A stretch of DNA of 19,427 nucleotides from Pseudomonadota bacterium (GTDB lineage: Bacteria; Pseudomonadota; Gammaproteobacteria; Burkholderiales; Casimicrobiaceae), in the NCBI GenBank assembly GCA_029571495.1, contig JAKPSO010000095.1:1-19427 (forward strand), written 5' to 3'. The translations under genes and the position numbers were made by a program. The notes below the pieces were generated by a model. It saw nothing but the letters and a program-made list of their open reading frames with translations. It was not told the DNA's origin and ran no database searches. This document shows, piece by piece, positions 1 to 8,194 of the stretch. The stretch's first letter is position 1. Each line of letters begins with the position of its first letter.

Positions 1-1734
1 GCGTTGGTCAACTCACCGCCGCATGTTGACGTGCCATCTTCGGTAGCAATGCTCCTGAACATCGCCGCATCATTTCAACCACGTGCACGATCCCGGAATG
101 GGATACCTTACGCAACGGCGGCCGTCAGACTCGCGGAAGCAAACAACCTTCAATCGCTGTTACGAAAGGCGCACAACACAGTGGCAGCCCTATGCAGTGA
201 TGCAGCCCTTCCAGCTGCAGGAGTACGACATTCAATGGAGGCAATTCGAATCGCGCGTGACCAATCCGACAACATCGGACTCACAGCGAGTCTAGGAAAT
301 CTGACTTCGCTCCTGCGAGCGCTTGGACTGTACAGAGAAACTTTTTCCGTAGGTGTTCGTGTGATCGGATTGGCGGGCGACAACCAATTATTGCGTGGTG
401 TCGTAGCGCAGACGTACTGCCATATGTCGGCGTCCGCATACGTTTTGATGAGGTTTCAGCAAGGGATAGAGTGTGGACGCCTCGCGAGCGAAGCGTTGAC
501 TGCGCCGGGTTCGATGACCGAGGTGATCAACTTAATGGCCATACTTGGAAACACGATTAAGAACCACCTCGCGCTTGCCCAGACAAAGGAAGCCCGAAGT
601 TGCTTGGTGCTTATGCGGCGGCTTTCGGCTGCGATGCCAGCCAATTCACGCGCTGCGTTAAATGTCAGTCTCGCCGAGGCGATGTGCGAGGTGGCCGACG
701 GTTCGACGGCCGTCGGCATTACGCGCTTGCTGGGACTACTTGATCAGACGAGAGGGGTTCCTGGTCTTTACATCGACAACATGGAACAGCTTATTCGCGC
801 GTACAACGCCTCTGGGAATTTCTCGGCGATGGCACGCTACACGTCGGATTTGGCTGAACAGATCATCCAGTCCCACGCTTGCAACACACAAGATTCGCTG
901 CATGAACTAGGCATACATGAAGAGACGCTCCGACCAGGTCAACCAGACGCGTACCCACTTGCAAGAGCGGTTGCGCTACTGCCGAGCGACATGAGAGGTC
1001 TCAACGAACCCGTTGCTCAGATATCGGTGCGACATACTCATTTTGAAAACTTGGCGGTGATCGCGGAGCTTCGGGAGGACGATTCAGGTCTGCACATCTA
1101 CCGCGTAGGCCGGCTGTCAGCGCTAATCGCAGCGGAACTCGGCCACGGCGACTTATTTTGCGCAGCTCTTGAGCGCGCTGCACGCCTCCACGATATTGGC
1201 AAGCTTGCGATTCGCGACCAAGTAATTACCAAGCCCGGAAAACTGAACAGTGCGGAATTCGAACACGTCGCACGCCACACCATATACGGCCACCGGTTAC
1301 TATCACTGCTCACTGATGACGGTGAAATGGCAAGAGAAGTCGCGCTGTGCCACCACGAGTATTGGGGTGGAGGTGGGTACCCTCGGAAGTTGGTTGGGAT
1401 TGCAATTCCCGAGTCCGCGCGAATCGTCGCAGTAGCCGATTGCTTTGAATCGCTATGCCACGTTAGGCCGTATCGAAAAGAATGGACGGTTGAGGAATCA
1501 CTAGCAGAGATACGATCTCTCTCTGGCGCCGCGTTCGAGCCACGAATCGTCAGATCTCTCGAAGCTGTCGTTACAAAGCTTCGGACTGAAACTAACGCCA
1601 GCACTCCATTGGATCAACTTCTTGTACCGGACATACCCTCTTCCATGCTGCGCGCGCGAGGGGAGGTACTTGCGTTAATCGACACTCTGCCTTTGCCTTG
1701 GCAGAACAATGAGCAGTCGCCAATGTTCATCTAA
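1..1734 (+). CDS. HD-GYP domain phosphodiesterase-like protein with helical TPR-like N-terminus (5' end probably outside the window)
   Basis: The reading frame is open to the left edge. The first possible start in the window is a TTG at position 4, but no ribosome site can be judged, so the N-terminus is probably cut. Residues 1-300, counted from that TTG, are helical, alanine/leucine-rich and TPR-like. Residues 345-530 form an HD-GYP domain: HDIGK at 396-400, a KPGKL segment at 410-414, His425, the HHE triad at 450-452, GYP at 458-460, and an RPY motif at 488-490. HD-GYP proteins hydrolyse cyclic-di-GMP, and the metal-ligand histidines and aspartate are all present. The usual DGxGYP reads GGGGYP here, so the Asp before GYP is Gly. 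The gene is convergent with the T4SS locus and ends 50 bp from trbI, so it is a flanking gene rather than part of the operons. Catalytic activity is likely but not certain. Confidence 0.88.
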   Translation, partial: ALVNSPPHVDVPSSVAMLLNIAASFQPRARSRNGIPYATAAVRLAEANNLQSLLRKAHNTVAALCSDAALPAAGVRHSMEAIRIARDQSDNIGLTASLGNLTSLLRALGLYRETFSVGVRVIGLAGDNQLLRGVVAQTYCHMSASAYVLMRFQQGIECGRLASEALTAPGSMTEVINLMAILGNTIKNHLALAQTKEARSCLVLMRRLSAAMPANSRAALNVSLAEAMCEVADGSTAVGITRLLGLLDQTRGVPGLYIDNMEQLIRAYNASGNFSAMARYTSDLAEQIIQSHACNTQDSLHELGIHEETLRPGQPDAYPLARAVALLPSDMRGLNEPVAQISVRHTHFENLAVIAELREDDSGLHIYRVGRLSALIAAELGHGDLFCAALERAARLHDIGKLAIRDQVITKPGKLNSAEFEHVARHTIYGHRLLSLLTDDGEMAREVALCHHEYWGGGGYPRKLVGIAIPESARIVAVADCFESLCHVRPYRKEWTVEESLAEIRSLSGAAFEPRIVRSLEAVVTKLRTETNASTPLDQLLVPDIPSSMLRARGEVLALIDTLPLPWQNNEQSPMFI

Positions 1735-1754
1735 CGCGTGGATACCAAGGAGGG

Positions 1755-1800
1755 CTCTGGCATCCAGAGTTGCTTCATCGCTTGTTATGGAGCGCTCCAT
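1755..1800. other. Two short inverted repeats between convergent genes
   Basis: The gap between the HD-GYP gene and trbI contains a 6-bp stem with a 3-nt loop (1755-1769, CTCTGG/CCAGAG). It also contains a perfect 14-bp palindrome (1787-1800, ATGGAGC/GCTCCAT) overlapping the trbI stop codon. Convergent genes usually share terminators, but neither structure is followed by a U tract, so a terminator role is only a possibility. Confidence 0.35.
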
Positions 1801-3185
1801 GGTCCAAGTTCGATATCTCTGTCGACCATGACGCGAAGTTCGGCCCCAGCCTCCACGCGTCCGACGGCACCTATCGACATTTCACGACCTAGGAAGCTTC
1901 TCGATGCCTCACCGATAGCCTGAGACGTTGCAGAGCCGGCCGTAGCGCCAACATTTATGGTTGTCGTATTCGGTTGATTGCGTGAGGCCAATCTATCAGC
2001 CGCCACACCCAATACAGCCGTCAGTGCGGCTGCGGTAAATCGTCTGCCGAATCGGTTATCAACGTCCGCAGCAACACCCGTTCGCCCGATGGAATCCGCT
2101 CCACTCATTGCGCCTAAGTTGACTCGTCGACCGTCGGGCAGCGTCAGACGAGTAAAGGAAAGCAGTACTCGATTCTGGCCATCGACAAAGGACGATGAGT
2201 ACTGGCCGACAAGTTCACTTCCTTTGGGAATAAGTTTGATTCGTTGCGTTTGCGAATCAAATATGTCGCGTGTTACTTGCGCGACGACCTTTCCCGATTG
2301 CTCCGTATCAATGCTTGTCTTCATCACCGCAGGTATGAGGCTCCCCTGCCAGATCCGGGGTAGTTGGCCTGATCCCTGTGTTACGGCAGCGAGAGGGGCG
2401 TCGGCGATCTTTTCACTTGCAAGCTTTGCGTTGAAATCAGCTTGAGCCTTCCCAGGATCAAGTGCACGAGAATTTGCTTGATTAGGGGGCGCCAACTTGG
2501 CGACGATGCTCGCAATGTCTGCCGCAGAAACACCACCTGGAACCGCAAGTTGTGGCGGGGCACCTTTCCCCATCTCACTTTGGAGCAAGTCGATAATCGA
2601 ATTGCCAGTGCTAGTCTTGGCCGGAACTGATTTTGAATCGCGATCAGTAAATGCAAACACAAGCAACGAATCATCGTGGATCGAATTACCCGTGGTTACA
2701 CCGTTCGATTCGCTCGAATGAGCCGACTCAGCCATTTGTTTTGCGTTGTCGCGGCCAACGGGCGCTGGAGGAGTGACAGCGCCGTTACCCAAAGGTGCAC
2801 CGAACTTGATCGGGTCGGGTTTCGGCAGCTGCTCACCACCCGCGGGTTGGGCCGGAGTTGGGGTAGCGGTATCAGAGAATTTTGGCATCGGCGTTGCGCC
2901 AGGCGGTAAGGTAGATCCGCTCTTTTTTGCGAGCGTTTCCGCCAGTGAAGGGGGTAACAAATCCTCGACGTTGCGAGCTGATGATGGTTCTGTATTCACA
3001 GCGGCCGCTGCTTGCTCCTTACTGACTTGGGGTGGCGCTTGAAAGCGCATTGCCACCAGTCCAGCGACGAAAGCGGCGCCAACGAGTATGGCAAGTACCC
3101 CCAGAAGATGCCTTGGGAGCTTCTTTTGCTTAAGCGGTCCCGATTCGTGCCGATCGTCGAGGCGTTGGGAGTTGCTATTGTTCAT
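1785..3185 (-). CDS. trbI: TrbI/VirB10-family T4SS core-complex protein
   Basis: The 466-residue protein has the VirB10 layout: a short cytoplasmic head, one transmembrane helix at about residues 26-46 (HLLGVLAILVGAAFVAGL), a long Pro/Ala/Ser-rich periplasmic linker, and a C-terminal beta-barrel-type domain. That domain includes the family-typical run with PRIWQGSLIPAVM, LPDGRRVNL and a terminal VMVDRDIEL. VirB10 spans both membranes and senses energy from the inner-membrane ATPases to open the outer-membrane channel. I chose the ATG at 3185 because it gives the usual short basic head. The frame stays open to a TTG at 3230, and neither site has a clear Shine-Dalgarno. It is the last gene of the trbF-trbG-trbI unit and is separated from trbG by an unusual 181-bp gap. 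Confidence 0.93.
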   Translation of the reverse strand: MNNSNSQRLDDRHESGPLKQKKLPRHLLGVLAILVGAAFVAGLVAMRFQAPPQVSKEQAAAAVNTEPSSARNVEDLLPPSLAETLAKKSGSTLPPGATPMPKFSDTATPTPAQPAGGEQLPKPDPIKFGAPLGNGAVTPPAPVGRDNAKQMAESAHSSESNGVTTGNSIHDDSLLVFAFTDRDSKSVPAKTSTGNSIIDLLQSEMGKGAPPQLAVPGGVSAADIASIVAKLAPPNQANSRALDPGKAQADFNAKLASEKIADAPLAAVTQGSGQLPRIWQGSLIPAVMKTSIDTEQSGKVVAQVTRDIFDSQTQRIKLIPKGSELVGQYSSSFVDGQNRVLLSFTRLTLPDGRRVNLGAMSGADSIGRTGVAADVDNRFGRRFTAAALTAVLGVAADRLASRNQPNTTTINVGATAGSATSQAIGEASRSFLGREMSIGAVGRVEAGAELRVMVDRDIELGPWSAP

Positions 3186-3203
3186 TTTGCAATTTTCGGA
3201 AAT

Positions 3204-3352
3204 GCGAGGCGAATCCTCGCAGAAGTTCAACCTATGGATCGCGAAGTAAGAGTGTCTGCCTCGCTAAATTCGATCTAAGGACTTGCCCTAGGCAGGCCCC
3301 TGGATCGGCGAAGTGGGTAAGCTGACCGGGTGGTTCCGGATGCCACCCAGCT
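3204..3352 (-). other. Structured intercistronic spacer between trbG and trbI
   Basis: The 181-bp gap between trbG and trbI is long for this otherwise tightly packed locus. It holds a 6-bp stem with a 5-nt loop at 3204-3220 (GCGAGG/CCTCGC) and a larger imperfect hairpin at 3320-3352 (GGGTGG/CCACCC extended by AGCT/AGCT across a 4-nt bulge). Neither is followed by a U tract. They could affect mRNA processing or TrbI translation. I see no gene in the gap and no convincing copy of the locus operator. Confidence 0.4.
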
Positions 3353-3366
3353 CCAAATTCTTCTCG

Positions 3367-4224
3367 TTACTGCCAGGGCCAACGCCATGCCTTGCCTCCG
3401 TCGTAGCCGGCGGAAGTTACGGTTATCTTTTCAGACCCAAGTGCTAGGACGAATCGAGACATCACCCGACGTACGATTAGTGTGCCGTTGCGTTGGGTGT
3501 AGGCAACCGATTTCGCCTTGCCCTCGGCATCCGTCTCAAATAACGCCGGCATGTCGCTCGATTGCGCGAGGACAACATAGGTCTGTTCGCCGTCATCGAA
3601 AACACTCGTAGGTTTGAACGATGCAGATCCCTCCGCGTTGTATTTGAAATTCAACTGCTCCGGGGGGCGAGCAACTGGGATCTCCGCGCTCTGACGCGTC
3701 TCAATGGCAAGCCTTGTACGCTCTTGCGCCAATTTGGCATTGTTCTCAGCTTCTTGAACGATGGAAGGATGATGGAACCTGACCTGACGGTACACAACCC
3801 CCTTGTTGACAGCTCGAAACGTCATCTCGTAGATTCCGTGCGTAGTTCGCAACGTAGCAGAAGTTGGCCGCGCTCCTGGTTTTGCACGAACGTAAATGCT
3901 TCGCTTCGTATCAACGTCGGCAGTCCAAGTCCAACCGTTTTTGTCATATACGCTAAAGTGGCGGGCCTCTTCGCCGTCGGCCAAGAGAATGTGAAGGTGT
4001 GCGTGAGTGGAAACGGAAATATCGAAGACTTGGTTTGGGTTGAACTCATAGTCCACAAACCTTGAGTCTTCGATCGCTTCCTCTGCCAAAGGCGCAATAC
4101 GGTTTGTGAGCTGTTGATCATCATCGGTTCGCGGTTGAGCTCGCCGAGACGCTCCATCTGCGCTCGTTGAAATCGCCAAGGCTATTGCGCAAAGCGATGC
4201 GGCCAAAACTTTCAAGGTATTCAC
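3367..4224 (-). CDS. trbG: TrbG/VirB9-family T4SS outer-membrane core-complex protein
   Basis: The 285-residue protein starts with a Sec signal peptide (about residues 1-24, a hydrophobic run ending near ADGA). It continues with the two-part VirB9 layout: an N-terminal beta domain at about 55-150 (YEFNPNQVFDISVSTHAHLH, then VYDKNGWTWTAD and KPGARPTSATLRTTHGIYEM) and a C-terminal domain at about 190-285 with NFKYNAEG, FKPTSVFDDGEQTYV and a final GSEKITV. VirB9 forms the outer-membrane pore with VirB10 and usually VirB7. The start is a GTG, two bases after the trbF stop, preceded by AAGGGG about 8 nt upstream. This points to translational coupling. No VirB7-like lipoprotein partner is visible next to it. 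Confidence 0.93.
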   Translation of the reverse strand: MNTLKVLAASLCAIALAISTSADGASRRAQPRTDDDQQLTNRIAPLAEEAIEDSRFVDYEFNPNQVFDISVSTHAHLHILLADGEEARHFSVYDKNGWTWTADVDTKRSIYVRAKPGARPTSATLRTTHGIYEMTFRAVNKGVVYRQVRFHHPSIVQEAENNAKLAQERTRLAIETRQSAEIPVARPPEQLNFKYNAEGSASFKPTSVFDDGEQTYVVLAQSSDMPALFETDAEGKAKSVAYTQRNGTLIVRRVMSRFVLALGSEKITVTSAGYDGGKAWRWPWQ

Positions 4225-4226
4225 TC

Positions 4227-4907
4227 TTAATCCCCTTTGCTGCCGGCTTGATCGTCGGCCAAATCAAAATGAGTAATGCGCAACCCAATGGGGTTGCGTT
4301 CGATCTCGGTACGCGTCTCAGCTGGCACAAAGACGAAATTGATGGTCATCGCCTTGCGCTGGGTCCACGGCTCTCGCGATGCGGAACGTTCGGTTTGGGA
4401 GAAGAAGACGATTGCCGCGTTGGGCGTCGGGAACGCGACGCTTCGAATTTCGACGGTACGCCGCAAATTGGGATCACGCTCCATGCGCTCTCGAATCCCT
4501 TCTTTCGCAAGAAGATCACGAAGTTCACGCACCGCGGTTCCAACAACCAACTCGTTCGCCTCCTGAACGTTCGTCCTAGTCAACTCAGGATTGATTGTTT
4601 GGACTTGACGTACCCACCGCTGTAGAAAGTGCGAGGTGTGCTTTTGATCTGCCCTGAATTCAGTTGCGGTGCGCGCTGCGAGTGCCTGTAGTGCACCAGA
4701 TCCGTCGTCACGCACGTAAACGGGTTCCGTCACTTTGATTGGCATAAAGCGCCAACCAGCGAGCGCCAACACCAACATGATCGATAAAAAAACCACGGCA
4801 TACATCAGTCGCTGGTTTCGTAAGTCCAACAACGTCCAAATCTCCGGCAGTTGTGGGAGGCCGTGAGGTGTGTTGATGAGACCGGCGTTCTTCTTTGGTT
4901 CTGTCAT
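4227..4907 (-). CDS. trbF: TrbF/VirB8-family T4SS inner-membrane assembly protein
   Basis: The 226-residue protein has a short cytoplasmic N-terminus, one transmembrane helix at about residues 35-52 (YAVVFLSIMLVLALAGW), and a periplasmic NTF2-like domain. The C-terminus carries the typical INFVFVP strand and NPIGLRITHFDL segment. VirB8 bridges the inner-membrane complex and the periplasmic core and is needed for assembly. The ATG at 4907 is the first gene downstream of operator copy C, leaving a leader of roughly 25-30 nt from the proposed -10. The gene is followed directly by trbG with a 2-nt gap. The Shine-Dalgarno is weak (GAAAG). Confidence 0.9.
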   Translation of the reverse strand: MTEPKKNAGLINTPHGLPQLPEIWTLLDLRNQRLMYAVVFLSIMLVLALAGWRFMPIKVTEPVYVRDDGSGALQALAARTATEFRADQKHTSHFLQRWVRQVQTINPELTRTNVQEANELVVGTAVRELRDLLAKEGIRERMERDPNLRRTVEIRSVAFPTPNAAIVFFSQTERSASREPWTQRKAMTINFVFVPAETRTEIERNPIGLRITHFDLADDQAGSKGD

Positions 4908-4936
4908 GTTGTTTGTCTTTCAATTGCCACGGTAGA

Positions 4937-4942
4937 ACCATA
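4937..4942 (-). promoter_or_regulatory. Proposed -10 element of the trbF-trbG-trbI unit
   Basis: On the minus strand this reads TATGGT, a 4-of-6 match to the sigma-70 -10 hexamer. It lies exactly 27 nt downstream of the operator C palindrome, the same distance as the -10-like element downstream of operator A. Nothing resembling TTGACA lies 16-18 nt upstream, which fits an activator-dependent promoter. The call rests on the shared spacing, not on the hexamer alone. Confidence 0.45.
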
Positions 4943-4969
4943 GCAACGCTTTCGATGATTCTGGGGATG

Positions 4970-4995
4970 TAATCCAATGCCCAGACCCTGAATTA
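4970..4995. promoter_or_regulatory. Operator-like palindrome, copy C (upstream of trbF)
   Basis: This is one of four 26-bp imperfect palindromes with half-site TAATCCnnGGTC. Read on the minus strand, the left half is TAATTC-AG-GGTC and the right half GGCA-TT-GGATTA, joined by TG. It shares an uninterrupted GGGTCTGGGCA with copy A. It lies 62 bp upstream of the trbF start, in the gap after the small gene that follows trbL, so it probably defines a separate transcript for trbF-trbG-trbI. Confidence 0.75.
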
Positions 4996-5045
4996 GCTTT
5001 TTCCTGTGACTTGATTTGTTTACAGCGGTGGATTTATTTGGAATC

Positions 5046-5060
5046 CGTCTCAACGAGACG
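5046..5060. other. Small hairpin downstream of the 124-aa gene
   Basis: A 6-bp stem with a 3-nt loop (CGTCTC/GAGACG) lies 22 bp past the stop codon of the preceding gene and about 50 bp before operator C. There is no U tract on either strand. It could be a weak 3' end for the trbB-to-orf124 transcript. Confidence 0.3.
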
Positions 5061-5081
5061 TGAAGTGCATGCGCCCACGCG

Positions 5082-5456
5082 CTAGCCAGCTAGTAGCTTC
5101 GGAAGGATTTCGCCGAATATTCGTGTTGTCGCAGTCCAAACTAACAGTCCTGCGCCAAACATGGAGATGACGCTCAGCGCTGGCCATCCTTCTAAGACAA
5201 CGATCAACGCCATCAAGAACTCAGCATTGGGTGTGGCAACTCCCTCCTGCCGCATCGACGCGATCTGTTCATGCGCGGACTCTGGCGAAAGTAGCGTATT
5301 GCGGATAAATGAACTCGCACCGGGGGCGGTTCGCCAACGTTTTGCAATCTGCAAGTAAGTGATCCGGACAATCCACTGTTGCGGTGAGCGTTTCGTAGCC
5401 CAGTCAATTTTCGGAGGATGAACGCAATTTCCCGAGGTTGAGTCTTGGGTTCTCAA
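5082..5456 (-). CDS. Small putative membrane protein between trbL and trbF, unrecognised
   Basis: I do not recognise this 124-residue protein. The first two thirds are polar with several Trp/Arg residues. Residues about 78-112 form one or two hydrophobic helices (AEFLMALIVVLEGWPALSV, then FGAGLLVWTA), so it is probably a tail-anchored or hairpin inner-membrane protein. The start is a TTG that overlaps the trbL stop as TTGA and has a strong Shine-Dalgarno (GGAAGGA, 6 nt upstream), which argues for a real, translationally coupled gene. It occupies a slot between TrbL and TrbF where related clusters can carry small accessory proteins. It lacks a lipobox, so it is not an evident VirB7/TrbK lipoprotein. 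Confidence 0.7.
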   Translation of the reverse strand: MRTQDSTSGNCVHPPKIDWATKRSPQQWIVRITYLQIAKRWRTAPGASSFIRNTLLSPESAHEQIASMRQEGVATPNAEFLMALIVVLEGWPALSVISMFGAGLLVWTATTRIFGEILPKLLAG

Positions 5457-7318
5457 GGTGCATCCTTCCGCTCTGCACCGCCTGCAATTTCTTCGCCATG
5501 AGGAGCGGTGGGTGAAGTTTGTGGGGCAGTTGATGATGTTGGATCAACTCCTACCTTATTAGGCAACCTCCCGGCCTGCGTGTCGAAAGTTGTGGTATCT
5601 GGCGGCCGAAGCGGGCCATCACTTTGGGGTGAAGGTCGGTGAGCGTTATCCGCAGTCGAAGCGGATGAGTGATCGCTACCGCGGTCGCCACCAAGGGGAT
5701 TGCTGTGGGTTGGCCTTGAATTCGGCGAATCCACTTCGGCGACGCCCTCGTGGCCAGTGCTTTGATATCCCGATTCATTACCGGAGCCATATACGGGTGC
5801 AACATTGTTTGCGCTGCTACCAGCTGAGGATTCCTCGGGTGTAACACGAGTAGTTGAAGGGGAAGCGGATGGCATCTTGTCGTCGCCGGCTGACGGACGC
5901 GACGGTGGATCCAGAGAGCTTCGGCTCGAACTGTTGGTGATTGCAGATGCTGTCGTGCCTCCAGTGGAGCTTGGAGGGGTTTGTGGCGCTGAAATCGGGT
6001 CGCTTGACCGTTCCGCTCGTGACCCATCGGAGGCTGTTGGTGCTGTTGTCGAACCTACAGCTGCCAGCGGGGATCCACCTGAAGCACTGCCGGTAGGCTT
6101 ATCAGAACTATTTGCTGACACACCCGCGGTAGTTGATGGAACAGATCCGTTCTCGCGATCACCACCACTTCCTCGTGGATTAGATTGCGTCGCACTCGGA
6201 CTGCTGACATTGGAGGCGCTTGTCCCGGAGCTTTGATGCGTAGTGTGTGCGGTCATAGATGGCGGACCACTTTGAACTGAACCGCCTGCGCCCGAACCGC
6301 TTCCGCCGTTAGTAGACCCGCCTGAGTTGGAACCACCGCCCTGAGAACCGCCTCCCCTCGTGCTTCCGCTTGATTGTGTCGGCCTTCCATTGAGCGCAGC
6401 AACCGCTCTTCCAGCCGATGAAGCTGCTGAGGTCACTGTCTGCCACAAGTCAGTGCTCGCGTTGCCCGCGACTAATTGCGCGGCCATTCCACGTGCGAAG
6501 AGAACCAACAAAACAACCAACAACAACAGCACAACCATCTGGGCTAAGTTAGCGAATATGTTCACAGGCTCAAGCCACATCGCAGCGTTGGTGGGCATGG
6601 TGCTAGGACTAATCGCCGTGGTGACCGCCGTTACGGCCATGTCGATGCAAAGAACGGCCACGAGCTTCGTAAAGAACCCAGTCGCCAGCAACTTTATCCA
6701 TCCGTTTACCATGAACGCGGTGGGTGGTAGTAGCGCGAACGCCCACACGATCGGACCGGAAGCCATTGCAAATGCGAGTATGAAACTACCAGCGAGCATT
6801 GTGAAAATGAGAACGGCCCCAATTACAAGAATGAGCAATGAACCCAAGAGAACCATAACCGCTGCGACAATTTTTTTGACAAGTGCACCCATCGACAGCG
6901 GATCGGACATCTCCCAGACAGGAAGTTCGTTCCATGCATCCCACATGGTTACTATCGCTTTGCCCATCTGCCCGAATATCGCGTCAAATGCGTTGTTCCC
7001 CCCACTGGCCGTAGCGAGCCCATTCCCAGCGGCCACAACATAATCCACAAATGCCGTTCCTTTTATGAACATAGCGGCGACGATGGACATGACAAAAAGC
7101 TTCTCAAGGATTTCTGGAAGGACATCAAACATCTGTCCTTCCGAACGAGCGAGACCGAATCGCACAACATGCCAGGTCAACATCACTAGAGCTGCGACGA
7201 TGAAGACGTCGCGTGTCTCCGTGTAGAGGAAGCCGCCCCATTTGCGCCCCGAGGTGTACAACACGTTTTCGAGCGTCGTGAGCGTCGTTCCGTCCGGAAT
7301 TAGTTGACCAAGTGCCAT
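5453..7318 (-). CDS. trbL: TrbL/VirB6-family polytopic channel protein with long disordered tail
   Basis: The N-terminal ~285 of 621 residues are the conserved membrane domain. An amphipathic start (residues 1-30) is followed by transmembrane segments near 37-56, 72-90, 150-185 (probably two), 186-205, 213-235 and 257-276. TrbL/VirB6 is the polytopic inner-membrane component that contacts substrate leaving the coupling and VirB4 ATPases. From residue ~310 to the C-terminus the protein is low complexity, rich in Ser, Gly, Thr, Pro and Asn, with Gly-Gly-Ser runs near 321-346. That tail of about 310 residues is as long as the membrane domain and probably disordered. The ATG has AGGAG 7 nt upstream and lies 17 bp after trbJ. 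The 3' end overlaps the next gene by 4 bp. Confidence 0.9.
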   Translation of the reverse strand: MALGQLIPDGTTLTTLENVLYTSGRKWGGFLYTETRDVFIVAALVMLTWHVVRFGLARSEGQMFDVLPEILEKLFVMSIVAAMFIKGTAFVDYVVAAGNGLATASGGNNAFDAIFGQMGKAIVTMWDAWNELPVWEMSDPLSMGALVKKIVAAVMVLLGSLLILVIGAVLIFTMLAGSFILAFAMASGPIVWAFALLPPTAFMVNGWIKLLATGFFTKLVAVLCIDMAVTAVTTAISPSTMPTNAAMWLEPVNIFANLAQMVVLLLLVVLLVLFARGMAAQLVAGNASTDLWQTVTSAASSAGRAVAALNGRPTQSSGSTRGGGSQGGGSNSGGSTNGGSGSGAGGSVQSGPPSMTAHTTHQSSGTSASNVSSPSATQSNPRGSGGDRENGSVPSTTAGVSANSSDKPTGSASGGSPLAAVGSTTAPTASDGSRAERSSDPISAPQTPPSSTGGTTASAITNSSSRSSLDPPSRPSAGDDKMPSASPSTTRVTPEESSAGSSANNVAPVYGSGNESGYQSTGHEGVAEVDSPNSRPTHSNPLGGDRGSDHSSASTADNAHRPSPQSDGPLRPPDTTTFDTQAGRLPNKVGVDPTSSTAPQTSPTAPHGEEIAGGAERKDAP

Positions 7319-7335
7319 GCGTTACTCCTGAACAA

Positions 7336-8178
7336 TTAGCGGACCAGATTTGATCCGGTAATGTTGATGCGCCACGTCGCCAGCGACTTTGCGTAAGCCT
7401 CCTGTTGAGACGTAGCCTTTTGCTTGTCTGCATTCATCTGTTCTTTCGCAGACTTGCCGAGGTTGTCCTGAACAATTTCACCGAGCAGGTTGTAAATGCC
7501 AGACGCAACCATTTGGGTTTGCGCGTTCAAGTTATCGAGCGATGATTGCTGTGACTTCGACCCAATCAATCGTGAGTTGAATTGGACTTTCTGCAAATTC
7601 CGCGAAGTCTCCTCGAGCAGTGCAGCACGTCGCTCCCAATCGCGCTTCGCTTTGTCACTTGCACTCTGCGCGTTGGCTTGATTCAATTGCCGATAGAGGT
7701 CGTACTTGAAGCCGGCTGCACTCCATTTCGGTAAGAACTGCTCGTAGCTGGTACGCAATTGGCCAACGCTGCTCGAGAGATTTCTTACGTCGTTAATAGC
7801 CATCTGCACGTCGCGTATGGAACCCCAGATGTCGCTAATTCCCGTTGAGGCGAGAAGATCCTTCACTGCCATGTCCTTCAGCGCAAGGATCTGATCGAGC
7901 GCTGCTTTCAGCTGTGTCAGCTGTGTCACATACGCACGTAATGAATTTGCGTGTTGAACTCCCCACTCAGCTGTCTGCTTAACCGCTTCCGCGAAGTTTG
8001 TCGGATCGAAGACGACTGAGCCGGATGCCAGCGCTTCGGATTTCGGCGAGTACGCCACGACTATAGAACCTGCCGCAAGCGTCATCACAACATTCGCGTG
8101 AATTGGAAAGAGCGTCTGACATGCGATAAGGAGGGCGGCGGTCGCTCGATGAATACGAACAGTTAGTTGCGAGAACAT
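7336..8178 (-). CDS. trbJ: TrbJ/VirB5-family T4SS periplasmic/pilus-associated protein
   Basis: The ~280-residue protein has a hydrophobic export region in its first 45 residues, then the TrbJ signature VFDPTNFAEAV followed by long coiled-coil helices rich in Gln, Ala and Leu. TrbJ/VirB5 proteins are exported and associate with the pilus or its tip. The frame can start at a GTG (8187), but that codon lies inside the GAGGTG ribosome site, so the ATG at 8178, 6 nt downstream of GAGGTG, is the better start. The gene follows trbE after 16 bp and precedes trbL by 17 bp. Confidence 0.88.
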   Translation of the reverse strand: MFSQLTVRIHRATAALLIACQTLFPIHANVVMTLAAGSIVVAYSPKSEALASGSVVFDPTNFAEAVKQTAEWGVQHANSLRAYVTQLTQLKAALDQILALKDMAVKDLLASTGISDIWGSIRDVQMAINDVRNLSSSVGQLRTSYEQFLPKWSAAGFKYDLYRQLNQANAQSASDKAKRDWERRAALLEETSRNLQKVQFNSRLIGSKSQQSSLDNLNAQTQMVASGIYNLLGEIVQDNLGKSAKEQMNADKQKATSQQEAYAKSLATWRINITGSNLVR

Positions 8179-8194
8179 CTGGGTCACCTCGTTT

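Noticed and set aside
3274..3304. Possible fifth operator copy upstream of trbI
   Set aside because: CTAAGGACTTGCCC looks similar to part of copy A, but aligning it needs a gap and the right arm does not match. The symmetry and spacing of the other four copies are absent.
5551..6236. Open frames in the trbL tail (158 codons minus, 143 codons plus)
   Set aside because: The repetitive Ser/Gly/Thr codons of the tail keep other frames open. Neither has a plausible start context or protein-like composition.
6360..7043. 227-codon open frame on the plus strand
   Set aside because: It lies antisense to the conserved membrane domain of TrbL. Its sequence is alanine/threonine-rich with no recognisable domain or ribosome site, so it is a compositional shadow.
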